NCBI RefSeq assembly: GCF_002291445.1
Contig: NZ_CP014137.1
Location: forward strand, 1,302,001 to 1,366,000
From: Brenneria goodwinii
GTDB taxonomy: Bacteria; Pseudomonadota; Gammaproteobacteria; Enterobacterales; Enterobacteriaceae
Reading direction: 5' to 3'
Length of the DNA stretch: 64,000 nt
Shown here piece by piece: positions 52,190 to 60,893 of this stretch (positions are counted from its first letter, which is position 1; each line of letters starts with the position of its first letter). The notes under the pieces are model-generated. The model was not told the DNA's origin and ran no database searches. It saw nothing but the letters and a program-made list of their open reading frames with translations. A program made the position numbers and the translations under genes.

Positions 52190-53787
52190 GTATTGAATAT
52201 ACCCCATGGCCGGACGAGTTTGCCCGGCAGTATCGCCGCAAAGGATATTGGATCGATCGGCCGCTGAGCGACATCCTACAGCATCAACATCAGATGCGGC
52301 CTGATGCGGTGGCGATTGTTTGCGGCGATCGGCAATGGAGCTATCGTCAGTTCGAACAGCAGGCGTCGGCGCTGGCCGCGAACCTGACCCGGGCGGGGCT
52401 ATGCCAGGGCGATACTGCGCTGGTGCAGTTGCCCAACGTCGCCGAGTTTTATCTGACTTTCTTTGCCTTGCTGAAAATGGGCGTGGCGCCTGTTAATGCG
52501 CTGTTCAGTCATAATAGATTGGAATTGACATCCTATGCGCATCTGATCGCTCCCCGCTTACTGGTCGCCTCCAGACGGCACAGTCTGTTTGCCGATGATG
52601 GCTTTCTGCGCCAATTGCAGGCTCAGCATCCAACGTTGAATACCGTTTTATTGGACGGCAGTCGGGATGAGCGCGACCTGCAGAGCTGGCTGACTCCTGA
52701 CGATTCATCGTTGGCGTATCAGCCATCAGACGCTTCGGATGTTGCTTTTTTCCAGCTTTCCGGCGGAACGACCGGGACGCCGAAGCTGATTCCCCGCACC
52801 CACAATGATTATTACTACAGCGTGCGTCGTAGCGCGGAAATATGCCGCTTGACGCACTCAACCCGTTATTTGTGCGCATTACCGGCGGCGCACAATTATC
52901 CCCTTAGCTCTCCGGGAGCGCTGGGCGTCTTTTACGCCGGCGGACGAGTCGTGCTGGCGGACGATCCCAGCCCGATGACCTGTTTCCCGCTGATAAAGCA
53001 GCACCAGATAGATATCACGTCGCTGGTGCCTCCGGCGGCGGCGCTGTGGATTCAGTCCGCCGCGCAATACCCGGAGGATTTGGTGAGTCTGAAACTGTTG
53101 CAGGTTGGTGGTGCCAGACTGAGCGACAGCGTGGCCCGCCGGATTCCGGAGCAACTAGGCTGCCAATTGCAACAGGTGCTGGGGATGGCGGAAGGATTGG
53201 TGAACTATACCCGGCTCGATGATGACGATGAACATATCTTTACCACACAGGGCAGGCCGATGTGTCCGGATGATGAGGTCAAGGTGGTGGATAAACAGGG
53301 AAATCAGGTTGCGGCGGGAGCGGAAGGGCTGTTGGTGACGCGCGGGCCTTATACCATCCGGGGTTATTACCGCAGCCCGGAACACAACGTACGTTCATTT
53401 GATTCGGAAGGCTTTTACCACTCAGGCGATGTGGTACGCATGACAGAGGATGGTTACCTCAGTGTGGTAGGCCGGGAGAAAGATCAAATTAATCGCGGCG
53501 GGGAGAAGATCGCCGCAGAGGAAATTGAAAATTTGTTGCTGAAGCATGGCGACGTTATTCACGCCGCACTGGTGGCCATGCCCGACCCGATGTTAGGCGA
53601 AAAAAGCTGCGCCTTTATTGTGTCGACGGATCCGCGACTGAACACGCTGGGGTTACGCAAATACCTGCGCAGTCAGGGTATCGCCGAGTATAAATTGCCG
53701 GATCGTATTGAATTGATTGACTCTTTACCTGTAACGCCGGTGGGCAAAATTGATAAGCGGGCGTTACGCGAGAGTATTCAGAAATAG
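52186..53787 (+). CDS. entE: 2,3-dihydroxybenzoate-AMP ligase (EntE/CbsE-like)
   Basis: Stand-alone adenylation enzyme of 533 residues (EntE is 536). The opening YTPWPDEFARQYRRKGYW and the P-loop LSGGTTGTPKLIPRTHNDY are diagnostic of DHB/salicylate ligases. GEKIAAEEIE and the late Lys in PVGKIDKR are present. It adenylates DHB and transfers it to an aryl carrier protein; here that is the separate 82-residue protein at 59243-59491. The ATG overlaps the entC stop. Confidence 0.95.
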   Translation: MSIEYTPWPDEFARQYRRKGYWIDRPLSDILQHQHQMRPDAVAIVCGDRQWSYRQFEQQASALAANLTRAGLCQGDTALVQLPNVAEFYLTFFALLKMGVAPVNALFSHNRLELTSYAHLIAPRLLVASRRHSLFADDGFLRQLQAQHPTLNTVLLDGSRDERDLQSWLTPDDSSLAYQPSDASDVAFFQLSGGTTGTPKLIPRTHNDYYYSVRRSAEICRLTHSTRYLCALPAAHNYPLSSPGALGVFYAGGRVVLADDPSPMTCFPLIKQHQIDITSLVPPAAALWIQSAAQYPEDLVSLKLLQVGGARLSDSVARRIPEQLGCQLQQVLGMAEGLVNYTRLDDDDEHIFTTQGRPMCPDDEVKVVDKQGNQVAAGAEGLLVTRGPYTIRGYYRSPEHNVRSFDSEGFYHSGDVVRMTEDGYLSVVGREKDQINRGGEKIAAEEIENLLLKHGDVIHAALVAMPDPMLGEKSCAFIVSTDPRLNTLGLRKYLRSQGIAEYKLPDRIELIDSLPVTPVGKIDKRALRESIQK

Positions 53788-53820
53788 CGCCGGTCTGATA
53801 AATCAGCAGGAGTTCACGTT

Positions 53821-54444
53821 ATGGCTATTCCTTCTCTGAATGTTTATGACATGCCTGAGTCACACGATTTCCCGGCAAATAAAGTCTCCTGGGATTTTGC
53901 GCCTGATCGTGCCGTTTTGCTGATTCACGACATGCAGGACTATTTTGTGCAGTTTTATGATCGGCAAAGCCCATTGATACAACAGTTGATTGAAAACATT
54001 GCCGTTCTTCGTCATTACTGCAAATCACAGCGCATTCCGGTGGTGTACAGCGCGCAGCCGAATAACCAAAGCCCGCAGGATCGTGCGCTGCTGAATGATA
54101 TGTGGGGACCGGGGCTTAACCAGTACCCCGATCTACAGCCGGTGGTGGGCCGGTTATGCCCGGAGGATGACGATATCGTGCTGGTGAAATGGCGTTACAG
54201 CGCGTTTCACCGTACATCCCTTGAAGAGAAAATGAAGGCGTGGGGGCGGGATCAGTTGGTGATTTGCGGTGTTTATGGCCACATCGGCTGCATGATCACC
54301 GCCACGGATGCTTTTATGCGCGATATCAAAGCGTTTCTGGTGGGCGACGCCATTGCGGATTTTTCCCGGCGCGATCACATGATGGCCCTTAACTACGTGG
54401 CGACCCGATCCGGACAGGTGGTGAGCGTCGCCGATCTGGTATGA
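53821..54444 (+). CDS. entB: Isochorismatase (EntB N-terminal domain only; no aryl carrier domain)
   Basis: Hydrolase of 207 residues that turns isochorismate into 2,3-dihydro-2,3-dihydroxybenzoate and pyruvate. The Asp is in LLIHDMQDYF, the Lys in VLVKWRYSAF, and the VYGHIGCMITATDAFMRDIKAF segment matches EntB. Unlike EntB and CbsB-type proteins (about 285 residues) it ends after RSGQVVSVADLV, so the C-terminal aryl carrier domain is missing. That domain occurs as a separate gene after the NRPS. AGGAG precedes the ATG. Confidence 0.92.
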   Translation: MAIPSLNVYDMPESHDFPANKVSWDFAPDRAVLLIHDMQDYFVQFYDRQSPLIQQLIENIAVLRHYCKSQRIPVVYSAQPNNQSPQDRALLNDMWGPGLNQYPDLQPVVGRLCPEDDDIVLVKWRYSAFHRTSLEEKMKAWGRDQLVICGVYGHIGCMITATDAFMRDIKAFLVGDAIADFSRRDHMMALNYVATRSGQVVSVADLV

Positions 54445-54484
54445 CACTGTAGCGGCGGCGGGCGGATATTGAGGATAACGCGAT

Positions 54485-55255
54485 ATGGAAAAGACACAGC
54501 GGTTGCAGATGGATTTCACCGGTAAGCAGATATGGGTGACAGGGGCGGGACGCGGCATCGGCGAGCAGATTGCCAGAGCTTTTATTGGTCTGGGCGCGGA
54601 GGTGGTCGGGTTCGACCGCGAATTTTCGAACGCCGATCTGCCTTATCACTGCGAATTGTTGGATATCCAACGGCCAGAGCAGGTGAAAAACGTTTGCCAA
54701 CATCGTCTGGACCAGGTTCCGCGTTTGGACGTATTGGTCAATGCCGCCGGCATTTTACGGCTGGGCGAGGTAGAAATGCTGAGCGACGACGATTGGCATC
54801 AGTGTCTGAACGTTAATGCCGCGGGGGCTTTTTATCTGTTTCGCGCCGTAATTCCGCATTTCAAAAGGCAACGTCGCGGAGCGATCGTCACCGTGGGATC
54901 CAATGCCGCTCATGTGCCGCGAATGCAGATGGCGGCCTATTGCGCCTCCAAGGCGGCGCTGACCAGCCTGAATCACTGTGTCGCGCTTGAGCTGGCGGAG
55001 TATGGCGTACGCTGCAATCTGGTTTCTCCCGGTTCTACCGATACCGCCATGCTGCGCAATATGTGGTGCGACGCCAGCGGAGAACAGCAAGCCATTCGCG
55101 GCTTTCCCGAACGGTACAAGCTGGGGATCCCGTTGGGGAAAATCGCCCGAGCGGAAGACATCGCCAATACCGTTGTTTTTCTGGCTTCCGAACTGGCCAG
55201 CCATATCACGATGCAAGACATTGTGGTCGACGGCGGCGCAACGCTGGCGGCCTGA
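54485..55255 (+). CDS. entA: 2,3-dihydro-2,3-dihydroxybenzoate dehydrogenase (EntA/CbsA-like)
   Basis: SDR of 256 residues. The NAD motif is TGAGRGIG, NAAG follows, and the catalytic pair is in YCASK. ISRDITMQ-type C-terminal sequence appears as SHITMQDIVVDGG, as in EntA. It makes 2,3-dihydroxybenzoate. The ATG at 54485 has GAGGATAA upstream; an ATG at codon 9 would give the same start as E. coli EntA (MDFTGK). The NRPS gene follows after 43 bp. Confidence 0.93.
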   Translation: MEKTQRLQMDFTGKQIWVTGAGRGIGEQIARAFIGLGAEVVGFDREFSNADLPYHCELLDIQRPEQVKNVCQHRLDQVPRLDVLVNAAGILRLGEVEMLSDDDWHQCLNVNAAGAFYLFRAVIPHFKRQRRGAIVTVGSNAAHVPRMQMAAYCASKAALTSLNHCVALELAEYGVRCNLVSPGSTDTAMLRNMWCDASGEQQAIRGFPERYKLGIPLGKIARAEDIANTVVFLASELASHITMQDIVVDGGATLAA

Positions 55256-55298
55256 ATCAGTTTCCCGCGCTATTGATTTGAATGGAAGGAGTCTGCGA

Positions 55299-58200
55299 AT
55301 GGCTTTGGGCGATAATGCTATCCTGTCGTTGACGGAAGGACAAAAAGAGATCTGGGTTGCCCAGCAAATGATTGAAGGCAGCGCGCGATACAATACGGCC
55401 GAATGCGTCAGGATTCGGGGCGTTCTGTCTCCCGAACGCTTTCAAGCCGCGCTCGCCCACGTTATACCGCGAATAGAAACCCTGAATTGCCGTTATCAAT
55501 TACGGGATGGCGAACTGGTGCAGGTTGTGGGTGAGCAAACCGGGATAAATTATCAGTTCCTTGATTTTCGGCAGGATAAACAGCCTGAACTAAGTTTGCG
55601 GTGGTGGATGCGGCATGACATAGCTCAGCCGGTCGATCTGGCGCAGGGGCGACTGTATCGCGTCGCCTTAATTCAATTGGCGGATGACGTGTTCTGCTGG
55701 TATCAGCGAGTGCATCATATCGCGTTGGATGGCTATGGCGTAGCGATGGTGTTGCGTCAGGCGGCAACGGCCTATTCCTGCTTACAGCAGGGGAAAGAGC
55801 TGGAACAACAGCCGTTTGCATCGTTACGTTATCTGCTTGATAAGGAAGCGATATACCGGCGTTCAACGTCTTTCTTGCAGGATAAGGCTTTTTGGGAAGA
55901 CTACTGCCGTCGATTACCCCCGGCGCCACGGCTCAGTCCTGTTCGCAGCGAAGTAAGCGACACCGTGCGCCGTGAGCAACTGATTCTGTCTTCGGTAGAG
56001 TTTACACAAATGAAAACGCTGGCTAAAGCCTGGTCGGTATCATGGGTGGAGGTATTGCTGGCCTTATTGGCCGGATATGTGGCCTGGAGAACGCGGGAAA
56101 GCGGCGTTGTTCTGGGGATGCCCTTTATGAACCGCAATGATGGGGAACTGTTTAAACTGCCGGCCATGCTGGTCAACATTCTGCCGCTGTTTATTCAGGT
56201 TAGGCCGAGCGACGATATGGCGAGCCTGGCGCAAAGCGTGCGCCGGGAGATGGACTACGTCAAACCACATACGCAGTACCGTGGCATGCGACTTTTACGT
56301 CTCAGGGATGAGGATGAGCCGCTGTTCGGTCCGGTGGTTAACATCATGCCGTTTTACGAGGAGCTGAATCTCAACGGCACATGCGGGGTGATTGAAAACG
56401 TTCATGGCGGCCCGGTGGACGACTGCGCGCTACGGGTCGTTCCCGCAGGCAATGACGAACATAGCCCGTTGCTGATCCATGTGGACGCTAATCCCAACGT
56501 GTATTCGGCCGACGTGCTGACCGCCATTCGGGAAGAGATGGCGGCATGGGCGACTCACTGGCTCTCACACCCCGACACCCGCATGGAACAGCTTAACCAG
56601 CGCCAGTGGCGCGAACTGGCGGACTACGTCATTCACGCCGCAGATCGGGGCGATTTCGTCTGGCAGGATGTGATTTCACGCATCCGTCGGCAGGCCGAGC
56701 TTTCGCCTGACGCCATCGCACTGGAAACCCATGCCCGGCGCGTCAAATATTCGGCGCTGGTCGAGCGGGTTGACGCGATCGGCCACGCGCTGCTTGAGCG
56801 CGGCATTGAACCGGGAGACGTGATTGCAATCTACATGCCGCGCTCCGCCGATACGCTGCAGATTATGCTGGGCATACTGTCCGCCGGGGCAAGCTGTTTC
56901 GTACTGGATATGACCAGTCCGGACGAACGGTTGCAGCAGGCGCTGGAAGCATGCGGCGCGCGCTGCGTTATCACCGATTCCAGCGAAGAACGCCGCAAGT
57001 TCGCAACTCAGACGCTGCCTTGCTCGGCGTTGTTGACGCATGCTGCCGGACGATCTTCGGCGCAGGCGGCAATCTCTCCGGAGACGATCGGCTTTATTAT
57101 TTTTACTTCCGGCTCCACCGGCAAACCCAAAGGGGTGGCGATTTCGCATCGGGCGCTCAGTTGGTTTGTGGACGCGGCGGGCCAGGCGTATGACATTCAT
57201 CCCAATGATAAGGTCTTGCAGTTCTCGTCGCTGACGTTTGATGCCTGCCTAGAAGAGATTTTCATTCCGCTGTGCCGGGGGGCCTGCGTTGTCCTGCGCA
57301 CCGAGGAAATGGCCGAGTCGCTGGAGGATTTTTTGGCGTATGTTACGGATCACGCCGTTACCGTGTTGGATTTGCCCACCACCTTCTGGCATACCCTGAC
57401 GTTAACCCTGAGCGAACAACGACACACATGGCCGTCGGCGGTGAAAACGCTAATTGTCGGCGGCGAGGCGATCTCTCAGGAACGGTTGTCGCAATGGAAA
57501 GCGTTGATGGGCGAACGGATTCGATTAATCAACACCTACGGGCCGACGGAAGGCACCATCGTCTTTACCTACAAAGTGTTGGCCGGTGATGGATTTAACC
57601 CGCAAACCGCCGATCTGCGTTCTATCGGTTTACCGTTGGCAGGACTGCGCTGTTTAATCCTTGACGCCGCACAGCGCCCGGTTGAGCCTGGTATGGAGGG
57701 CGAGCTCTACCTTATTGGGCCGACATTATCCAGCGGTTACATCAACAGCGCCGAGATGACTCGCGAGAGCTTCATTACGCTAACCATCGCAGACCATCCC
57801 GAGCGCGCCTATAAAACCGGCGACTGGGTGACGCAGACGGATCGGGGGGAGATCGTCTATCTGGGGCGGATCGATAAACAAGTGAAGTTCCGCGGTTATC
57901 GCGTCGATCTCAATGAAATTCGCGATTGCAGCCTGATGGTGGCGGGCGTAAAGGAAGCTCGGGCGGTAATGTGGGGCGATGGCAATGCGCAGCTTGTGCT
58001 GTATGTCGAACTGGATAACCGCGCGAAGGTTTCCACCATAGACATTGAGGCGCAGTTACAGACGGTATTGCCGCAATATATGCAGCCGAATCAGATAGTG
58101 CCGATTGCCGGTTTCCCCTTGACCAACAGCGGTAAAATCGATGAAAAGCGCTTGCCGAAGCCGGATGTCCATATCGAGGAAGACGACATCGGCGTGGTCC

Positions 58201-59216
58201 AAACCGACTTTGAACGGCAGGTCGCCGAAGCGTGGAAGGTTGAGCTGGCGTTGGAGAATGTTGGAATTCATCAAGATTTCTATGCGCTGGGCGGTAGTTC
58301 GTTGCATCTGTTTTCCATTCATGCTCGTCTGGCCGGCCAGGGGTTGTCCATCGCTCCGAAGCTGCTGCTGGAAAATCGCACTATTCACCGCCTGTATCTA
58401 GCCTGGCGGCAGGTCGCCGACGAAGATGAACAGCGCATGCCCGGTGAGGAGTGGATCGTAAAACTGCAAAGTCATCACCGTAAGCGCACGCTATGGGCTT
58501 TCCATCCTTATTCCGGCCGGATTGACTGCTATAGGGGGTTGGCGGAACAGGTCAGCCAGGCGTTCGACGTGCTGGCGATCCAGGCGCCATTTCTGTCTGA
58601 GTCCGTCACGGAACACCAAACGCTCCCCGATCTGGCGCGCCACTATGCCCGGTTGATTCGTCATGTACAGCAGGATGCCCCCTATTACCTGGTGGGGTAT
58701 TCCCTGGGCGGCAATATCGCCTACCTGGTGGCGCAACTACTGAGTGAAGCCGGGCAAAAGGTCAACTATCTCGGCCTGCTGGATTGTCGTCCGCCTCAGT
58801 ACGTCGAAAAGATGGAAAATTCGCTCTATACCCTGGTCAGAGACAGTCTGGGGGATGATTTTCTTGCCGAGGTCAGGCGACTGAGCGGCGAGGTGCAGCT
58901 TGCCGCCATTGCCGAACGCTTACTGGAAACGGGGCATATGCGCTTTCTGACCAAGACGCAACTGATAGCGGCTCTGCGTTTCAGCATGACCAGCGGCCAA
59001 AACCAGCCAGCGGAATTGACTCCGCTTACCATTACCGGGCAGGCCTGCCACTACGGCTTTACCACGTCTGGCGAGGAATGGCGGACGCTGCTGACGGCAC
59101 GGTTGCGTTGTCATCGCTTTAACGGCGAGCACGATACGCTGATGGATGAACTGAGCGGATCGGGAGCGATGCAAACCATTCAGCAGGACTTGTTCCAGGC
59201 TTCGCAATTACGTTAA
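55299..59216 (+). CDS. Single-module siderophore NRPS (C-A-PCP-TE), predicted lysine-activating
   Basis: Synthetase of 1305 residues with EntF layout. Condensation domain: about 5-430, active motif HHIALDG at 139-145. Adenylation domain: about 455-955, TSGSTGKPKG at 603-612. Its specificity residues, placed by alignment to GrsA, are D648, A649, E652, D691, I719, G721, T746, I754, V755 and K946 (DAEDIGTIVK). This is unlike the serine code of EntF and like lysine codes; E652 and D691 fit a cationic side chain. Carrier domain: Ser1001 in LGGSSL. Thioesterase: Ser1135 in GYSLGG, Asp1162 and a late His in GEHD. GGAAGGAG precedes the ATG; the frame extension upstream overlaps entA and is not coding. 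Confidence 0.9.
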   Translation: MALGDNAILSLTEGQKEIWVAQQMIEGSARYNTAECVRIRGVLSPERFQAALAHVIPRIETLNCRYQLRDGELVQVVGEQTGINYQFLDFRQDKQPELSLRWWMRHDIAQPVDLAQGRLYRVALIQLADDVFCWYQRVHHIALDGYGVAMVLRQAATAYSCLQQGKELEQQPFASLRYLLDKEAIYRRSTSFLQDKAFWEDYCRRLPPAPRLSPVRSEVSDTVRREQLILSSVEFTQMKTLAKAWSVSWVEVLLALLAGYVAWRTRESGVVLGMPFMNRNDGELFKLPAMLVNILPLFIQVRPSDDMASLAQSVRREMDYVKPHTQYRGMRLLRLRDEDEPLFGPVVNIMPFYEELNLNGTCGVIENVHGGPVDDCALRVVPAGNDEHSPLLIHVDANPNVYSADVLTAIREEMAAWATHWLSHPDTRMEQLNQRQWRELADYVIHAADRGDFVWQDVISRIRRQAELSPDAIALETHARRVKYSALVERVDAIGHALLERGIEPGDVIAIYMPRSADTLQIMLGILSAGASCFVLDMTSPDERLQQALEACGARCVITDSSEERRKFATQTLPCSALLTHAAGRSSAQAAISPETIGFIIFTSGSTGKPKGVAISHRALSWFVDAAGQAYDIHPNDKVLQFSSLTFDACLEEIFIPLCRGACVVLRTEEMAESLEDFLAYVTDHAVTVLDLPTTFWHTLTLTLSEQRHTWPSAVKTLIVGGEAISQERLSQWKALMGERIRLINTYGPTEGTIVFTYKVLAGDGFNPQTADLRSIGLPLAGLRCLILDAAQRPVEPGMEGELYLIGPTLSSGYINSAEMTRESFITLTIADHPERAYKTGDWVTQTDRGEIVYLGRIDKQVKFRGYRVDLNEIRDCSLMVAGVKEARAVMWGDGNAQLVLYVELDNRAKVSTIDIEAQLQTVLPQYMQPNQIVPIAGFPLTNSGKIDEKRLPKPDVHIEEDDIGVVQTDFERQVAEAWKVELALENVGIHQDFYALGGSSLHLFSIHARLAGQGLSIAPKLLLENRTIHRLYLAWRQVADEDEQRMPGEEWIVKLQSHHRKRTLWAFHPYSGRIDCYRGLAEQVSQAFDVLAIQAPFLSESVTEHQTLPDLARHYARLIRHVQQDAPYYLVGYSLGGNIAYLVAQLLSEAGQKVNYLGLLDCRPPQYVEKMENSLYTLVRDSLGDDFLAEVRRLSGEVQLAAIAERLLETGHMRFLTKTQLIAALRFSMTSGQNQPAELTPLTITGQACHYGFTTSGEEWRTLLTARLRCHRFNGEHDTLMDELSGSGAMQTIQQDLFQASQLR

Positions 59217-59242
59217 CGGCGTCATCATTAAGGACACTCATT

Positions 59243-59491
59243 ATGGATAGGCACGCAGAAGTCTCCGTATTTAAGGCAGAGGAACTGAAAAGCCAACTGC
59301 TGGAAAAGTTTGGCATGTCGGATGCTGAATTCGACGAACATGAAAACCTATTCGATTACGGTTTGGATTCCGTTGATGTGATGGCGCTGATCGGCCAATT
59401 GCAAACGCGGGGCGTTCAGGTCAGCTTCGTCGATATGGTAAGAGAGCCTACATTTGGCGCATGGAGAAAACTGATCGACGCCCCACATTGA
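59243..59491 (+). CDS. Stand-alone aryl carrier protein
   Basis: Acyl carrier-type protein of 82 residues. The phosphopantetheine Ser is in LFDYGLDSVDVMAL, which matches the carrier domain of EntB (DYGLDSV). It should be loaded with DHB by the EntE-like ligase and feed the condensation domain of the NRPS. It is the piece missing from the isochorismatase and lies 26 bp after the NRPS gene. AAGGA precedes the ATG. No phosphopantetheinyl transferase gene is in the window. Confidence 0.9.
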   Translation: MDRHAEVSVFKAEELKSQLLEKFGMSDAEFDEHENLFDYGLDSVDVMALIGQLQTRGVQVSFVDMVREPTFGAWRKLIDAPH

Positions 59492-59552
59492 TAAACCGAT
59501 CGGCGCGGGCCAGGGCGCCAGCCATATCGCTTAATGGGAAAAGAGACGGAGA

Positions 59553-60788
59553 GTGGATAAAAACTTTGTTTTCGCGGCGTTTCATCTGCTGAGGGTTAAT
59601 CGGCCCTTTCGCTCCGTTTTTTATGCCAGGTCGTTATCCATTCTGTCATTGGGCATGTTGACGGTGGCGATTCCGGTGCAAATTCAGTGGATGACCGGTT
59701 CGGTGATGCTGGTGGGATTATCGGTCACGTTAGCCGGATGCGGCATGTTCAGCGGGTTGCTGCTGGGCGGTGTGCTGGCCGACCGCTACGATCGCCGCAC
59801 CATGATCTTGTTCGGCCGGTCTGTCTGCGGGCTCGGTTTTTCCGGGCTGGCGCTGAATGCGCTGGCGCCTTCGCCTTCGTTGTTGGTGATGTATTTTTTG
59901 TCGGTATGGGATGGTTTTTTCGGCGCAATGAGTATCACCGCGCTGTTGGCGGCGACGCCCGCACTGGTCGGGCGTGAGAATATCGCTATAGCGGGCATCG
60001 TCAATATGATGATGTTCAGGATCGGTACCATTATTGCGCCAACGCTCGGCGGCGTTGTTATCTCGCTTGGCGGCGTAGCGCTGAATTATACCCTGGCCGC
60101 GGCGGGGACATTTCTGACATTGATCCCGTTGTTTGCGCTTCCCCGTATGCCGGGCGGAGAAAGATCCTCGCAGCATGCCGGAAAAGAGCTGTGGCAAAGC
60201 ATTCAATTCGTCATGAGCCAGCGTATCATCTGGACGATGCTGCTGATGGGCGGGATGGTGAGCGCCATCGCGGCCGTTCGGGTGCTTTTCCCCGCGCTGG
60301 CGACGCAGTGGCGGATTGATTTACGCCAGTTAGGGATGTTGTATTCCGCGCTCCCTTGCGGCGCGGTGATCGGTATATTGACCAGCCAGCGCTGGGTTAA
60401 TGATCGCTGGAAAACGGAGCGCGTGATGTTTATCACCGCGTATAGCGCTTTCGCGCCTATCGTGGTGATGGGTGTTTTTTCCCACTTTGCTATCGCGTTG
60501 GTTTGCCTGATGATTTATGGCTATTTCAGCGCGATTAATAATGTTTTGCAGTTTATCGTGGTGCAGAATTACACCCCTAATAATCTTCTGGGCAGGGTCA
60601 ATGGTATCTGGATGGCGCAAAATATCGGCAGTGATATGGCCGGCGCCTTTTTTATCAGTATGATAAGCGCCTTCATGATGCCGGCGATGATTGCTATTGT
60701 TTATGGCGGAACCGCGATTATTACGGCAGGGATCGTCATGTTCATCATCAAACGGCAATGCGCGGCGTCGGCGGAGATTAAACCCTAA
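59553..60788 (+). CDS. MFS siderophore exporter (EntS-like)
   Basis: Inner-membrane exporter of 411 residues with 12 helices. The opening LLRVNRPFRSVFYARSLSILSLGML and the VLADRYDRRTMILFGR loop are typical of EntS. It should move the newly made catechol siderophore to the periplasm. The GTG start follows AAGAGACGGAGA. It is the last gene of the operon and converges with the FAD monooxygenase gene. No periplasmic binding protein, FepCDG-type importer or Fes-type esterase is present in the window. Confidence 0.9.
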   Translation: MDKNFVFAAFHLLRVNRPFRSVFYARSLSILSLGMLTVAIPVQIQWMTGSVMLVGLSVTLAGCGMFSGLLLGGVLADRYDRRTMILFGRSVCGLGFSGLALNALAPSPSLLVMYFLSVWDGFFGAMSITALLAATPALVGRENIAIAGIVNMMMFRIGTIIAPTLGGVVISLGGVALNYTLAAAGTFLTLIPLFALPRMPGGERSSQHAGKELWQSIQFVMSQRIIWTMLLMGGMVSAIAAVRVLFPALATQWRIDLRQLGMLYSALPCGAVIGILTSQRWVNDRWKTERVMFITAYSAFAPIVVMGVFSHFAIALVCLMIYGYFSAINNVLQFIVVQNYTPNNLLGRVNGIWMAQNIGSDMAGAFFISMISAFMMPAMIAIVYGGTAIITAGIVMFIIKRQCAASAEIKP

Positions 60789-60893
60789 GCGGGAGTTTTT
60801 GCCGACAACGATAAGGGTTCCCTAATGATGTACGCCTGTCAGCGTCAGGCAGACTGCCTACTGAAAATACCACCCGGTCAATGGCATAATCCA

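Noticed and set aside
54978..55298. Longer NRPS start inside the entA gene
   Set aside because: The upstream 107 codons overlap entA in another frame and show no domain; GGAAGGAG directly precedes the ATG at 55299.
55299..59216. Enterobactin synthetase EntF
   Set aside because: Domain order matches, but the adenylation pocket does not fit serine, and no Fes or MbtH partner is present in the cluster.
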